Assembly (NCBI GenBank): GCA_023489375.1
Contig: JAMDCX010000066.1
Coordinates: forward strand, 1-13,624
DNA: 13,624 nucleotides
Direction: 5' to 3'
Source of the DNA: Planctomycetota bacterium
GTDB lineage: Bacteria; Planctomycetota; Phycisphaerae; WQYP01
This document shows, in pieces, positions 6,360 to 13,591 of this stretch. The notes under the pieces are model-generated. The model was not told where the DNA came from. It worked only from the letters and a program-made list of their open reading frames with translations, and made no database searches. The position numbers and the translations under genes were made by a program. Numbering within the stretch: position 1 is the stretch's first letter; each line of letters starts with the position of its first letter.

Positions 6360-8711
6360 TCAGGGCGAGAGCTGATGCGCTAAAGTTGCCAGTCCGCGAT
6401 TAAACAATTCTGGAGCATAAGTGGCTTGGCCATGAATTTTATTAAATTCGGCCTCATTAAAAAACATACAGGCCTGGCTGAAAGTGGATAAATCATGGCG
6501 GTAATAAGCGTTGCCCGGCAGGGAGGCATACGCCTGTAGCCAGGCGGTAGACCAGGCGGTGGGGGGGGCACTAAGTTGCGGCGTCAGATTTTCACACGCC
6601 TCGGCCAGTACCGCGATGGCTGGTGCGGTTTGACGGAAGTCCGACCATAAGTTGGATGTACCATCAGCAACGTTGGATGCAACTTGAGCAGAGGCGGTGG
6701 CGATGCGAAATTGTGCTCTGAGAGTAGCTTGAAATTGTTGCAGCATAAGCCTGGACGTACCCTTATGCGTGTGCCACGCCGCCCACTGATTCAATTGCCG
6801 CAAAGGTGATACTTTTTGCATAAGATAAGCCAATTGTGCGCTGGTTTTAAAAATCAGGCGTTGCTCATTAAGTCGCGTAATGAGTTTGTTGGGAACCGGA
6901 CGGCTGTGCGCCAGGGCGTTAACTAAATCACGTTGGGTTTCCAGAAACCGCGCGACAAACAAGTCATAGCGCCCACCGGAAAGTCGCCGGAGTGTTTTTT
7001 CCGGACCGTGCGCCAGCATTTCCCGATGCGTTGCGGCCAGTAGTGAAAGTACCTCATTAAAGCGATCCAGGCTCTTAACGGCAGAACCGTTCTGATAGGG
7101 ATGCATTCCAATGTGACGTGCCCAGCGCGTCATGTTACGCTGCACACCGCCGGAGGAGTCGGGATGATAGAGAAGTGCCTGTTGCGCCTCGGCGGGCATG
7201 GCCAGCAGGCGATTTAGACTTTTGGCAAGCGCCATCACGCGGGTAAGATATGTGTGAATGGCGTTGTGATCAAAACCATGCTGTAGAATCATTACCGCAT
7301 GTGCAAAATTATTTCTCTCATCCTGGCGAATTCGCCGCCAGGCGGTATTCTCATAATCCGCATGAGGACGGGACATAAGATTCATAAAAGATAATCGCTG
7401 CTTTAACAGTGCATCCATATCCTGCAGTTGCTGTGCGTATTTTTCGCTGTTGCCGGATTTATGGAGTTGAACAATGATATGGTGCATGCGCTGGATCAGA
7501 ATACGTTGCGTGGCGGCCGACAACGGCGTTGTTTGTAAAAGTTCCATAGAGTGAACAATCATGGCGATAAATTGCAGTTTGCGCGCCGCGGCGGCGCGCG
7601 TACGCAGGTCCTTGAAAAATAGAAGCCCCAGCAGCAACCGGTGATTAAATTCATCTCTGGCCGATTGAGGAAGTATCGTACCTTGCTGCAAGTGCTCGGC
7701 GAGATTCACGCAGTGGAGAATAACCAGATAATAGGCCGCACTTTGGCGGCGCGTGGAAGCCTTGTTCAGGCCTTTCTGAAGTTGTTGCAGTATGAGGCGC
7801 AGTATCTGCCGCATTTGCGGCAGAATATTGGCTTGCTGGAGCGCGGAAATTTCATCATTAATATCTGGCAAAGCGTTGGTGGGGGGGGTATGCCATCCGG
7901 TGCTTACGGTGGGGGGAACAACCGGCCAGACGATCAACAAAGCCGACTTGCCGATTTCCAATTGCGCCAACGGAGTCAACGGCTTGAGCATCTTGTGCAG
8001 GTAACCATTGAGATCCGGGATCGATGTAATCGCCTGGTTGACCTGGAAACTGGCCTGGTAAAAATTGCGGCAAGATTGTTGCACAGAGGCATCAGGGTGG
8101 TGGGATTTGGATAGCAGGGCGGTGATCCACTGGTCGAAATCAATGCGCCCCGCGTTTAACTGATCTGCTTTAAGTAAAATACGGGAGCGCAGGGTAGTAT
8201 TGGATGAGCGCTGTGCGGCTTGATACAGATGCCGGACAATAAGGCAATAAGTTTCTTCCATTTCTGCGGCGGAAATGGACTTACGGGAGTCCATAGGCAA
8301 CGTGAGCAATAAATCGCCAATTTGGTTATCAAGTTTTTCAATTTGAAATTTAATGGGACTGACAGGATGAGATAAGGCGGCGAGACTCTGATGCGCCGGA
8401 ATGGCGGAAGCGACCCCCGTCATCAGCGGTAAAAGGCCCAATGTTGCGCCAAACGCTGCGCCGCCGAACCGTGTTAAAACTGTGCGGGTAACGGCAGCCC
8501 AGATTTTTCCTCTTTGCCGTAACTTTTGGAAGCAATCGCGAGTCATGGCGTTGTGAACCCATTGCTTATTCTGCAACCGGTACCGCCGACGACTGTTTTG
8601 CCGCAGCGCCGGTGCACGGCCCATGAAAAGTATCGCCCCCATTTTTGTGGAAATGCCACTGACTCCATATTTCACTATTACCTGATAGATCACGGTGCGC
8701 TCCTTGGCCAT
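6360..8711 (-). CDS. Large hypothetical protein, predominantly alpha-helical, probably exported or membrane-anchored
   Basis: I do not recognise this family. The open frame has 783 codons from an ATG at 8711. That start overlaps the end of the glycosyltransferase gene by 22 bases and lacks a clear ribosome site. An internal ATG at 8546 (residue 56) starts a segment that looks like a signal peptide or anchor: basic FQKLRQRGK, then the hydrophobic stretch FGGAAFGATLGLLPLMTGV ending ASA (about 82-103), so the true start may be there. The rest is rich in Gln, Leu, Ala, His and Arg, with long helical stretches and no catalytic motif I can name. Pro-Pro-Thr patches at three points are encoded by poly-C runs. 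Its position behind a glycosyltransferase hints at an envelope role, but that is only context. It is open throughout with no internal stops and clearly a gene. Confidence 0.75.
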   Translation of the reverse strand: MAKERTVIYQVIVKYGVSGISTKMGAILFMGRAPALRQNSRRRYRLQNKQWVHNAMTRDCFQKLRQRGKIWAAVTRTVLTRFGGAAFGATLGLLPLMTGVASAIPAHQSLAALSHPVSPIKFQIEKLDNQIGDLLLTLPMDSRKSISAAEMEETYCLIVRHLYQAAQRSSNTTLRSRILLKADQLNAGRIDFDQWITALLSKSHHPDASVQQSCRNFYQASFQVNQAITSIPDLNGYLHKMLKPLTPLAQLEIGKSALLIVWPVVPPTVSTGWHTPPTNALPDINDEISALQQANILPQMRQILRLILQQLQKGLNKASTRRQSAAYYLVILHCVNLAEHLQQGTILPQSARDEFNHRLLLGLLFFKDLRTRAAAARKLQFIAMIVHSMELLQTTPLSAATQRILIQRMHHIIVQLHKSGNSEKYAQQLQDMDALLKQRLSFMNLMSRPHADYENTAWRRIRQDERNNFAHAVMILQHGFDHNAIHTYLTRVMALAKSLNRLLAMPAEAQQALLYHPDSSGGVQRNMTRWARHIGMHPYQNGSAVKSLDRFNEVLSLLAATHREMLAHGPEKTLRRLSGGRYDLFVARFLETQRDLVNALAHSRPVPNKLITRLNEQRLIFKTSAQLAYLMQKVSPLRQLNQWAAWHTHKGTSRLMLQQFQATLRAQFRIATASAQVASNVADGTSNLWSDFRQTAPAIAVLAEACENLTPQLSAPPTAWSTAWLQAYASLPGNAYYRHDLSTFSQACMFFNEAEFNKIHGQATYAPELFNRGLATLAHQLSP

Positions 8712-9850
8712 TGATCATACAACCGCAACAGCTGCTTAACCATAATATCCGCATCAAACTTTGCTTGTGCCAGCGTTTGGGCCCTGGTTCCCAACTTATT
8801 ACGAAGGGCCGAATGTTGCGCCAGGTGCAAAATCGCCGTCTTCAGAGCTTGCCGATCGCCGGTTTTTACAGGTATACCGGTTTCATCCGCGATGCAGATT
8901 TCACCAGCGCCGTCACAGTCATACACGATGGCCGGAACCTGCTCCAACATTCCCTGCACAACCGAACGCGGTAGACCTTCACGGTAGCTGGGATGGACCA
9001 TGATATCCATGGCCGGTATCAGGTTGGGAATTTGTTCCGGTGGGACCAGTCCGGATAAAATAAAGTGATTTTTCCACCCGGCTTTTTCAATTTGTGCGGT
9101 AAACCGCGGGCGAAATACACCATCACCAATCCAGAGAAAAGTGAGACGCGGTTCCGCCCGGAGCAGTGTATCCGCCACCGCCAGAATATCATCGTGTCCT
9201 TTCAGCGGCTGCAACCGGGCAATGGTGCCCAGTACAAGGCGATCAGTGCCAATACCAAGTTTTTTACGCACTGTGATCCGATGCTCCTGGGGATGCAGAA
9301 ATGGCTGAAGGTCCATGCCGCTGTATATGGTAATAAACTGTTCCGGTTGTCCTACGCCGCAAGCCATGGCCTGGCGTTTCATGGCCTCGGCTACACAGAC
9401 GATTTTATGACAGCGGCGGGCGGCAAAACGCTCCAGAAATACCCAGGCTGCGTTCGTCATTGGCGATTGATAGGGGTGAAAAGGCAGCCCATGAATCGTA
9501 TGGACAATCAGAGGAACCTTGACTGACCACGCCGCCGCGCGACCGACTATGCCGGCTTTGCTGGAATGGGTATGGACAACATCAGGTTGCAATTCTCGAA
9601 AAATCTGCCGCAGTCGCCAATAGGCTTGCGCATCCTGCCAGGGATGGACATTACGTACCAGATTGGATTCCACAATGACGCGATAACCACCGGATTGGGC
9701 ACGCGGCATTAACGAACCTTCCGGGCCGGGGCTGGGGCCGGTAATCAGCGTAACATCATGTCCGCAACGATACATGCCCTCGCAGGTCAAAAGAGTATTT
9801 TCCTGGGCGCCGCCAACAATCAATCGGGTAATAACATGAACAATTTTCAA
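8690..9850 (-). CDS. GT4-family glycosyltransferase
   Basis: A 386-residue GT-B glycosyltransferase of CAZy family GT4, transferring a sugar from a nucleotide donor to a glycan, lipid carrier or similar acceptor on the cytoplasmic side. The N-terminal domain begins MKIVHVITRL with the Gly-Gly loop at 13-14 and contains DVVHTHSSKAG (90-100) and HTIHGLPFHP (117-126). The C-terminal donor domain has GTIARLQPLKGHDD (208-221), IGDG (241-244) and HPSYREGLPRSVVQ (286-299). In the EX7E motif the first Glu is 291 but the second is Gln299, a variation I recall from related PVC-group enzymes. The start codon is TTG (9850-9848), chosen because the Rossmann strand begins there and AGGA lies nine bases upstream. 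It sits between truA and the large hypothetical gene on the same strand. Donor and acceptor cannot be told. Confidence 0.9.
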   Translation of the reverse strand: MKIVHVITRLIVGGAQENTLLTCEGMYRCGHDVTLITGPSPGPEGSLMPRAQSGGYRVIVESNLVRNVHPWQDAQAYWRLRQIFRELQPDVVHTHSSKAGIVGRAAAWSVKVPLIVHTIHGLPFHPYQSPMTNAAWVFLERFAARRCHKIVCVAEAMKRQAMACGVGQPEQFITIYSGMDLQPFLHPQEHRITVRKKLGIGTDRLVLGTIARLQPLKGHDDILAVADTLLRAEPRLTFLWIGDGVFRPRFTAQIEKAGWKNHFILSGLVPPEQIPNLIPAMDIMVHPSYREGLPRSVVQGMLEQVPAIVYDCDGAGEICIADETGIPVKTGDRQALKTAILHLAQHSALRNKLGTRAQTLAQAKFDADIMVKQLLRLYDQWPRSAP

Positions 9851-9898
9851 GGCCGGAATTCCTGTAAGATCATGGATTACCTTTAACCTTGCAACAAA

Positions 9899-10639
9899 TT
9901 AAAAGCGAATCCACTGCAGACATAAGCCCGACGCCGGCGCACACGGCCCGGCGGCTCGCCGATCACCTGCGACCAAAAGTTCCATTACCCGCTCCGGTTT
10001 CCCCTGACCATGGCCAATTTCCAATACCGTACCCACCATGGTTCGCACCATGTGATAGAGAAAACCGTTACCTTCCACGGCAAAGATAATTATCGGTCCG
10101 CGGCGGTAGATATGGCAATGAAATATATCACGAATAGTCGTTTGATACTCATCCTGTCGTCCACGAAATGCGATAAAATCATGCCTTCCTTCAAATAACC
10201 GGCAGGCTTCCTGCATGGCCGATATATCCAAGTCGCGCCAGTAGTGGTACACATAATGGCGATAAAAAACCGGGCGGTCGTGATCCGCCCATATCAGATA
10301 ACGATACCGCTTGCTTTTGGCTTTGCGGATGTTGAATTTTTCATCCACAGGTTCCATGGTGCGGATAAGAATATCCGGCGGCAAACGACTGTTAATGGCC
10401 ATCCGCAGCCGCTCCGTTTCCCATTGCGTCTCCACCGTCATTTCCGCAACCTGGCCCTGTGCGTGCACACCGGAATCAGTACGGGAAGACCCCAGAACCG
10501 TCACCGGGTGATTGGCAATGTAACTGGCGGCTTTTTCCACGGTCTGCTGCACAGTGGAAATGGTAGACACTTGCCGCTGCCAGCCACAATACGCTGTGCC
10601 GTCGTAGGCAATAGTAAGTTTATAACGCATTCGGGCCAT
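9899..10639 (-). CDS. truA: tRNA pseudouridine(38-40) synthase TruA
   Basis: A 246-residue enzyme isomerising uridine to pseudouridine at positions 38, 39 and 40 of the tRNA anticodon stem-loop. The N-terminus (RYKLTIAYDGTAYCGWQRQ) is diagnostic of the family. The catalytic aspartate is Asp55 in SSRTDSGVHA (51-60). The KSKRYRYLIW segment and the C-terminal AAGPCAPASGLCLQW stretch also match TruA. The length is normal. ATG is possible at 10639 or three codons later at 10630; neither has a strong ribosome site. It lies 80 bases after asd and 48 bases before the glycosyltransferase, all on one strand, so cotranscription is likely. Confidence 0.96.
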   Translation of the reverse strand: MARMRYKLTIAYDGTAYCGWQRQVSTISTVQQTVEKAASYIANHPVTVLGSSRTDSGVHAQGQVAEMTVETQWETERLRMAINSRLPPDILIRTMEPVDEKFNIRKAKSKRYRYLIWADHDRPVFYRHYVYHYWRDLDISAMQEACRLFEGRHDFIAFRGRQDEYQTTIRDIFHCHIYRRGPIIIFAVEGNGFLYHMVRTMVGTVLEIGHGQGKPERVMELLVAGDRRAAGPCAPASGLCLQWIRF

Positions 10640-10719
10640 GGGGTGCTTATCTCATGCCGTCATCAGCAATTCAGATTATTACTCGAATAGAATTCAGAAA
10701 TCTGACACGTCAGCGAATG
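10640..10719 (-). other. Short spacer between asd and truA
   Basis: This 80-base spacer contains a small palindromic element CTGAC-AC-GTCAG and no terminator. A TTGACA overlaps the asd stop, but no -10 box follows at the right distance, so I do not call a promoter. Readthrough from asd into truA is the simplest reading. Confidence 0.4.
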
Positions 10720-11739
10720 TCAATTTTCCGCCACCAGCAGTTCTGCTATCTGCACCGCATTAAGAGCCGCACCCTTCAATAGCTGATCTCCCGCCACAAA
10801 CATGGCAATACTTCGTCCCGATGGATCGCTGAGATCATTGCGAATACGCCCGACCAGAATATCACCTTGTCCGGAGGCGTCGCGAGGCATCGGAAAATAG
10901 TTCTTTTCGCGCTGATCCACGACTTTAACACCCGGTGCATGAGAAAGAATGTCCCGAACCCATGTAGAGTCGGCGGGGGACATAAATTCAACATTAAGAG
11001 CCTCACAATGCGCCCGCAGTACTGGAACTCGCACACATGTTGCTGAAACGCGAATCTCCGGATCATTAAATATCTTATGCGTTTCTTTGACCATTTTCAT
11101 TTCTTCTTCATTATACCCCGTTTGCGGATCAATGGCGGCATTATGGCTGAAAACATTAAACGCATAGGGATGTGGTAATACTGTAGGGGGGTAATCTCGC
11201 CCTTCCAATGCGGCTTTGGTTGCATCCAACAGTTCCTGCATCGCCGCCGCACCAGCGCCACTAGCCGCCTGGTACGTCGACACCACCAGCCTGATGATGC
11301 GATTGATTTTATGCAACGGCCATAATGGCACAATAGCAATAATTGTAGAGCAGTTGGGATTGGCAATCAAACCCTTGTGCCTATGAATCTGATCCGGGTT
11401 TATTTCCGGCACAATCAGTGGAACCTCAGGATTCATCCGAAATGCTGAACTGTTATCTACCACGACCGTACCGGATTGGACCGCAATGGGACCATATTTT
11501 TTACTTATAGAGCCACCGGCGGAAAACAATGCAAGATCGACACCCTTGAAGCTCTGTTCATTGAGTTCACGCACCGTAAGTACGCGACCACGAAAGGTCA
11601 TCTGCTTGCCGGCGCTTCGTGATGAGGCATAAAGCCGCAAATCAGACATTGGAAAATTTCGTTCGTCCAGACAACGCAGGAATTCAACGCCAACGGCTCC
11701 CGTGGCGCCGACAACTGCAACAACAGGAGGATGATTCAT
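10720..11739 (-). CDS. asd: Aspartate-semialdehyde dehydrogenase
   Basis: A 339-residue NADPH-dependent enzyme making L-aspartate 4-semialdehyde from aspartyl phosphate, the branch point to lysine, diaminopimelate, threonine, methionine and isoleucine. The nucleotide-binding loop GATGAVG is at 11-17. SSRSAGK (39-45) contacts the cofactor phosphate in the family. The active-site cysteine is Cys130 in ANPNCSTI, and RVPVLRAHCEA (237-247) provides the substrate-binding Arg and the catalytic His244. The length and the NPNCST form fit the branch found in many Gram-positive and PVC bacteria. The ATG at 11739 has a good ribosome site GAGGA (11746-11750). It is followed by truA on the same strand. Confidence 0.96.
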   Translation of the reverse strand: MNHPPVVAVVGATGAVGVEFLRCLDERNFPMSDLRLYASSRSAGKQMTFRGRVLTVRELNEQSFKGVDLALFSAGGSISKKYGPIAVQSGTVVVDNSSAFRMNPEVPLIVPEINPDQIHRHKGLIANPNCSTIIAIVPLWPLHKINRIIRLVVSTYQAASGAGAAAMQELLDATKAALEGRDYPPTVLPHPYAFNVFSHNAAIDPQTGYNEEEMKMVKETHKIFNDPEIRVSATCVRVPVLRAHCEALNVEFMSPADSTWVRDILSHAPGVKVVDQREKNYFPMPRDASGQGDILVGRIRNDLSDPSGRSIAMFVAGDQLLKGAALNAVQIAELLVAEN

Positions 11740-12004
11740 TGTTATTCCTCAATATAAAGACTGCATTGCTAAAAATGGTAGCAGATTGTGGCCTAAACGG
11801 CAACATCATGGCTTTGATAAAGAATGGACGGGGCGTGGCAATAAATCCGGTCAGGTCTCTGCGGTGCGACTTTTCAAGACCAACAATTCCTTTAGCTACG
11901 GCATTTACACTGTCAATTTTGCCAGCTGCCCGGAAAAATTGCCACGCCCAACGGACCGGATGCTGCCTTAAATTGTGGTCATCAAAATCAATGTAATCAT
12001 TCAT
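11684..12004 (-). CDS. Doubtful hypothetical ORF upstream of asd
   Basis: A 106-codon frame beginning MNDYIDFDDHNLRQHP and overlapping the first 56 bases of asd in another frame. The first two-thirds have a balanced amino-acid mix. The end (NNNESSSCCCSCRR) is clearly an off-frame reading of asd. The start has only AGGA one base before it, which is not a working spacing. It may be a decayed gene or chance. I recognise no family. Confidence 0.2.
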   Translation of the reverse strand: MNDYIDFDDHNLRQHPVRWAWQFFRAAGKIDSVNAVAKGIVGLEKSHRRDLTGFIATPRPFFIKAMMLPFRPQSATIFSNAVFILRNNNESSSCCCSCRRHGSRWR

Positions 12005-12176
12005 GTCCTATGGTTATGAACCATATATTATTCATATTTAGCGCAATTTAACATAACATATATTATCGGACCTTAAATAACCCATAAAAATTTAGCAAGT
12101 TTTTCCTGTACAAAACGAATATTCTGCATACATCAATCCATGAAAATTGACGATCATCTAGAAAAGTTTGGATCCA
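11740..12176. other. AT-rich intergenic region between yraN and asd
   Basis: Apart from the doubtful ORF at 11684-12004 and the asd ribosome site, no gene is seen. The part from 12005 to 12130 is very AT-rich and presumably carries the asd promoter. A small hairpin ATGGTT-ATG-AACCAT lies at about 12007-12021. Several AT-rich -10-like boxes exist, but none has a good -35 partner at 16-18 bases. No clear terminator follows yraN. Confidence 0.4.
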
Positions 12177-12557
12177 TCAACGGCGCCGGAACGAACGAAA
12201 GGAAAAGGCACTGCGATGATGGCGAATAATCGGCTCACCGTATTTCGGCCATACAATAGCGATAATATCAAAACGGGCATTCCAACGGTTGAGTTTTTTT
12301 CGACGAATGAATCCGTGGGCCGCACGAATCAGAAAACGCTTTTTATGGCTGGTTACGGTGGCTTCGGGGGTGGTAAATTCTTCACTGGACCGCGTGCGAA
12401 CTTCCACAAATACCAGGTCATCACCATCTAAGGCAACAATGTCTAATTCGCCGCCCGGGTACCGGACATTTCGCGCCAGCACTTTCATCCCCAGTTTATG
12501 CCGCAAATAACGTGCGGCCAAGGCTTCACCCCGGTGGCCAAGATTATCTACAGACAT
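12177..12557 (-). CDS. yraN: YraN / UPF0102 family nuclease-like protein
   Basis: A small protein of the UPF0102 (YraN) family, which has a restriction-endonuclease-like fold and is usually annotated as a putative endonuclease; the cellular role is not settled. From the ATG at 12557 it has 126 residues, the usual size. Family motifs: NLGHRGEALAARYL (5-18), then GGELDIVALDGDDLVFVEVRTR (36-56), which holds the E, D and ExK-type positions with Arg54 in place of the usual Lys. An AGG lies just upstream of 12557. Two earlier in-frame ATGs (12620 and 12587) would add 21 or 10 residues with no family match. The C-terminus is basic (SFRSFRRR). Direction is the same as asd, but the gap makes cotranscription uncertain. 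Confidence 0.85.
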   Translation of the reverse strand: MSVDNLGHRGEALAARYLRHKLGMKVLARNVRYPGGELDIVALDGDDLVFVEVRTRSSEEFTTPEATVTSHKKRFLIRAAHGFIRRKKLNRWNARFDIIAIVWPKYGEPIIRHHRSAFSFRSFRRR

Positions 12558-12800
12558 TCTTCGCCTGATCCAACTTATCAGATTCATATATGACAAGAAT
12601 ACCCCACCGTCATAAATCATGCTACAGGTTCGGGCGGAATTAAGGGGCCGCGCAAAAATAAATTCATATTTTACGACGCGGGAGTTTTGGCCGCCGGCGA
12701 GGCGTGAGCGACGAGCCTACCCCGCCCGCGGGTCTGTAAGGAGCGAACAACGAAGCCCGCGGCCAAAAGAACCAGCCGGAAAGACGGAGTTGGCCGGTTG
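12558..12800. other. Intergenic DNA between yraN and the intron fragment
   Basis: The first part, to about 12675, is plain intergenic sequence that should hold the yraN promoter; I cannot pick convincing boxes. The second part is a GC-rich block bounded by 10-bp inverted repeats (12685-12768). A further stem AACCAGCC / GGCCGGTT (about 12770-12800, one G-U) follows. An open frame spanning 12671-12892 on the minus strand only reads these repeats and intron sequence; it is not a credible gene. Confidence 0.45.
12685..12768. repeat. GC-rich block bounded by 10-bp inverted repeats
   Basis: TTTTGGCCGC (12685-12694) and GCGGCCAAAA (12759-12768) are perfect inverted repeats enclosing 64 GC-rich bases with partly self-similar halves. 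The total of 84 bases suits a REP- or MITE-like element. I see no target-site duplication. It lies at the broken 3' side of the intron fragment. Confidence 0.5.
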
Positions 12801-13287
12801 GCTGTTGGCATGAGGATACGACCCCTTGGCTCCCGGCCCGTTACAGGCCGTTCAACGCTACTACGGATCGTTCCGTCCCTTGTGCCCCGCATCGGTACTC
12901 AGGCCCTCGCGATTACCTCGCTTGGACCGCTCCCTTCGCATCGGGACGACAGGTTCAAAGGTTCCATGTTCAAGCCTGTTCCACGCTCGCGCCGCTTCAA
13001 GGCCGGAGGCCATGGCGGCGGCCTGCAGAGCCACCCCGCCATTGATCCCGGAATTCGCACCATATCCCGGTTTTGACCTCGTCTGTATATGGTTTCGACC
13101 CTTCATCAACGGCTCACTTTCGTTCGTCTTCGCGGACCTTATCTGACGCGATGTTGCCGCGCCTTTTTCATTCGACGTTCACCACGGCGGCTCTTAACCG
13201 TCGCAGCTCGAACTGATTGCAGTCTGGTTCTGCCACCCGACTGCGAGAGACCTACTCTCATCTTGAACACAGCTTTTCCTTTCACAC
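12800..13287 (-). mobile_element. Group II intron, 5' fragment (domain I to about domain III), no reverse transcriptase
   Basis: On the minus strand the intron starts GTGTG at 13287-13283, matching the GUGYG consensus. EBS1 (GGTGCG, 13061-13056), in the loop of a CCGG/CCGG stem, is fully complementary to the last six exon bases CGCACC (13293-13288). EBS2 (CCATAT, 13092-13087) is fully complementary to the exon block ATATGG (13300-13295) one base upstream of IBS1. The region in between has the purine-rich stem-loop text typical of domain I, and the part near 12830-12900 looks like the stretch just before intron-encoded proteins. No reverse transcriptase/maturase ORF, domain V or domain VI follows, so the 3' part is deleted. 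The left border is approximate. Such ribozymes self-splice and retrohome with their protein; this copy cannot. Confidence 0.8.
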
Positions 13288-13338
13288 GGTGCGGCCATAT
13301 TTTGAGGCAAAAGTCCCATAGGCATCACTTGTTTGCAT
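13288..13338 (-). repeat. 5' exon of the group II intron, shared with 3618-3668
   Basis: The 51 bases before the intron match the segment at 3618-3668 at 39 of 51 positions without gaps. They contain IBS2 (13300-13295) and IBS1 (13293-13288). A frame open from 13539 ends MQTSDAYGTFASKYGRT here, and the other copy reads IQTSGGGWAFAKKYGRT in the same phase, so a decayed protein end is possible. An alternative frame is equally similar (GLLPQNMAA against GLLPKNMAA), so coding is not proven. Confidence 0.6.
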
Positions 13339-13391
13339 CTTTAAGTAGTATCCCAGTGCACTGTCACGTCTATAAATTCGCTTTGACGGCA

Positions 13392-13485
13392 GGCCAAGGG
13401 GCTGTGGGCGCGAAGCGATGAGGAAAGTGTATTGATCAATACTAATACTCTGACGACGAGCAACAAAGCTCACGGCCCCTTGGCC
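13392..13485. repeat. Long inverted repeat with inner palindrome
   Basis: GGCCAAGGGGC (13392-13402) and GCCCCTTGGCC (13475-13485) are perfect 11-bp arms. They extend inward another seven positions with two mismatches (to 13409 and 13468). The loop contains a 14-base perfect palindrome GTATTGATCAATAC (13429-13442). No T-run follows on either side. It lies on the exon side of the intron insertion and could be a structured RNA or a mobile-element end. Confidence 0.7.
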
Positions 13486-13506
13486 CCCGCCAACTGGGTT
13501 GACTGA

Positions 13507-13591
13507 AAACGGGCCATCTGCGGCGTCGTCGCGGCTCAATGGGTCTTATAGACCCGGTTTTCGCCACTCGCTCCTGGCATCTGGCCCGTTT
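13507..13591. repeat. Nested inverted repeats at the right edge
   Basis: Outer arms AAACGGGCC (13507-13515) and GGCCCGTTT (13583-13591) enclose a perfect hairpin GGGTCT-TAT-AGACCC (13541-13555). With the neighbouring inverted repeat at 13392-13485 this makes the whole stretch unusually foldable. No gene is recognised between 13339 and the window end. Confidence 0.6.

Noticed and set aside
12671..12892. Open frame on the minus strand that could be the start of an intron-encoded protein
   Set aside because: It reads intron RNA sequence and then the inverted-repeat block, with no reverse transcriptase motif. Such readthrough frames are common in this part of group II introns.
12798..13146. Overlapping plus-strand frames across the intron
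   Set aside because: They lie antisense to the ribozyme, overlap each other, and have Arg/Pro/Ser-rich compositions typical of chance frames in GC-rich structured RNA.
13282..13539. 85-codon minus-strand ORF crossing the intron 5' junction
   Set aside because: It runs through the long inverted repeat, has no ribosome site or family, and is interrupted by the intron. Only its last part is shared with 3618-3668, where another frame is equally similar.
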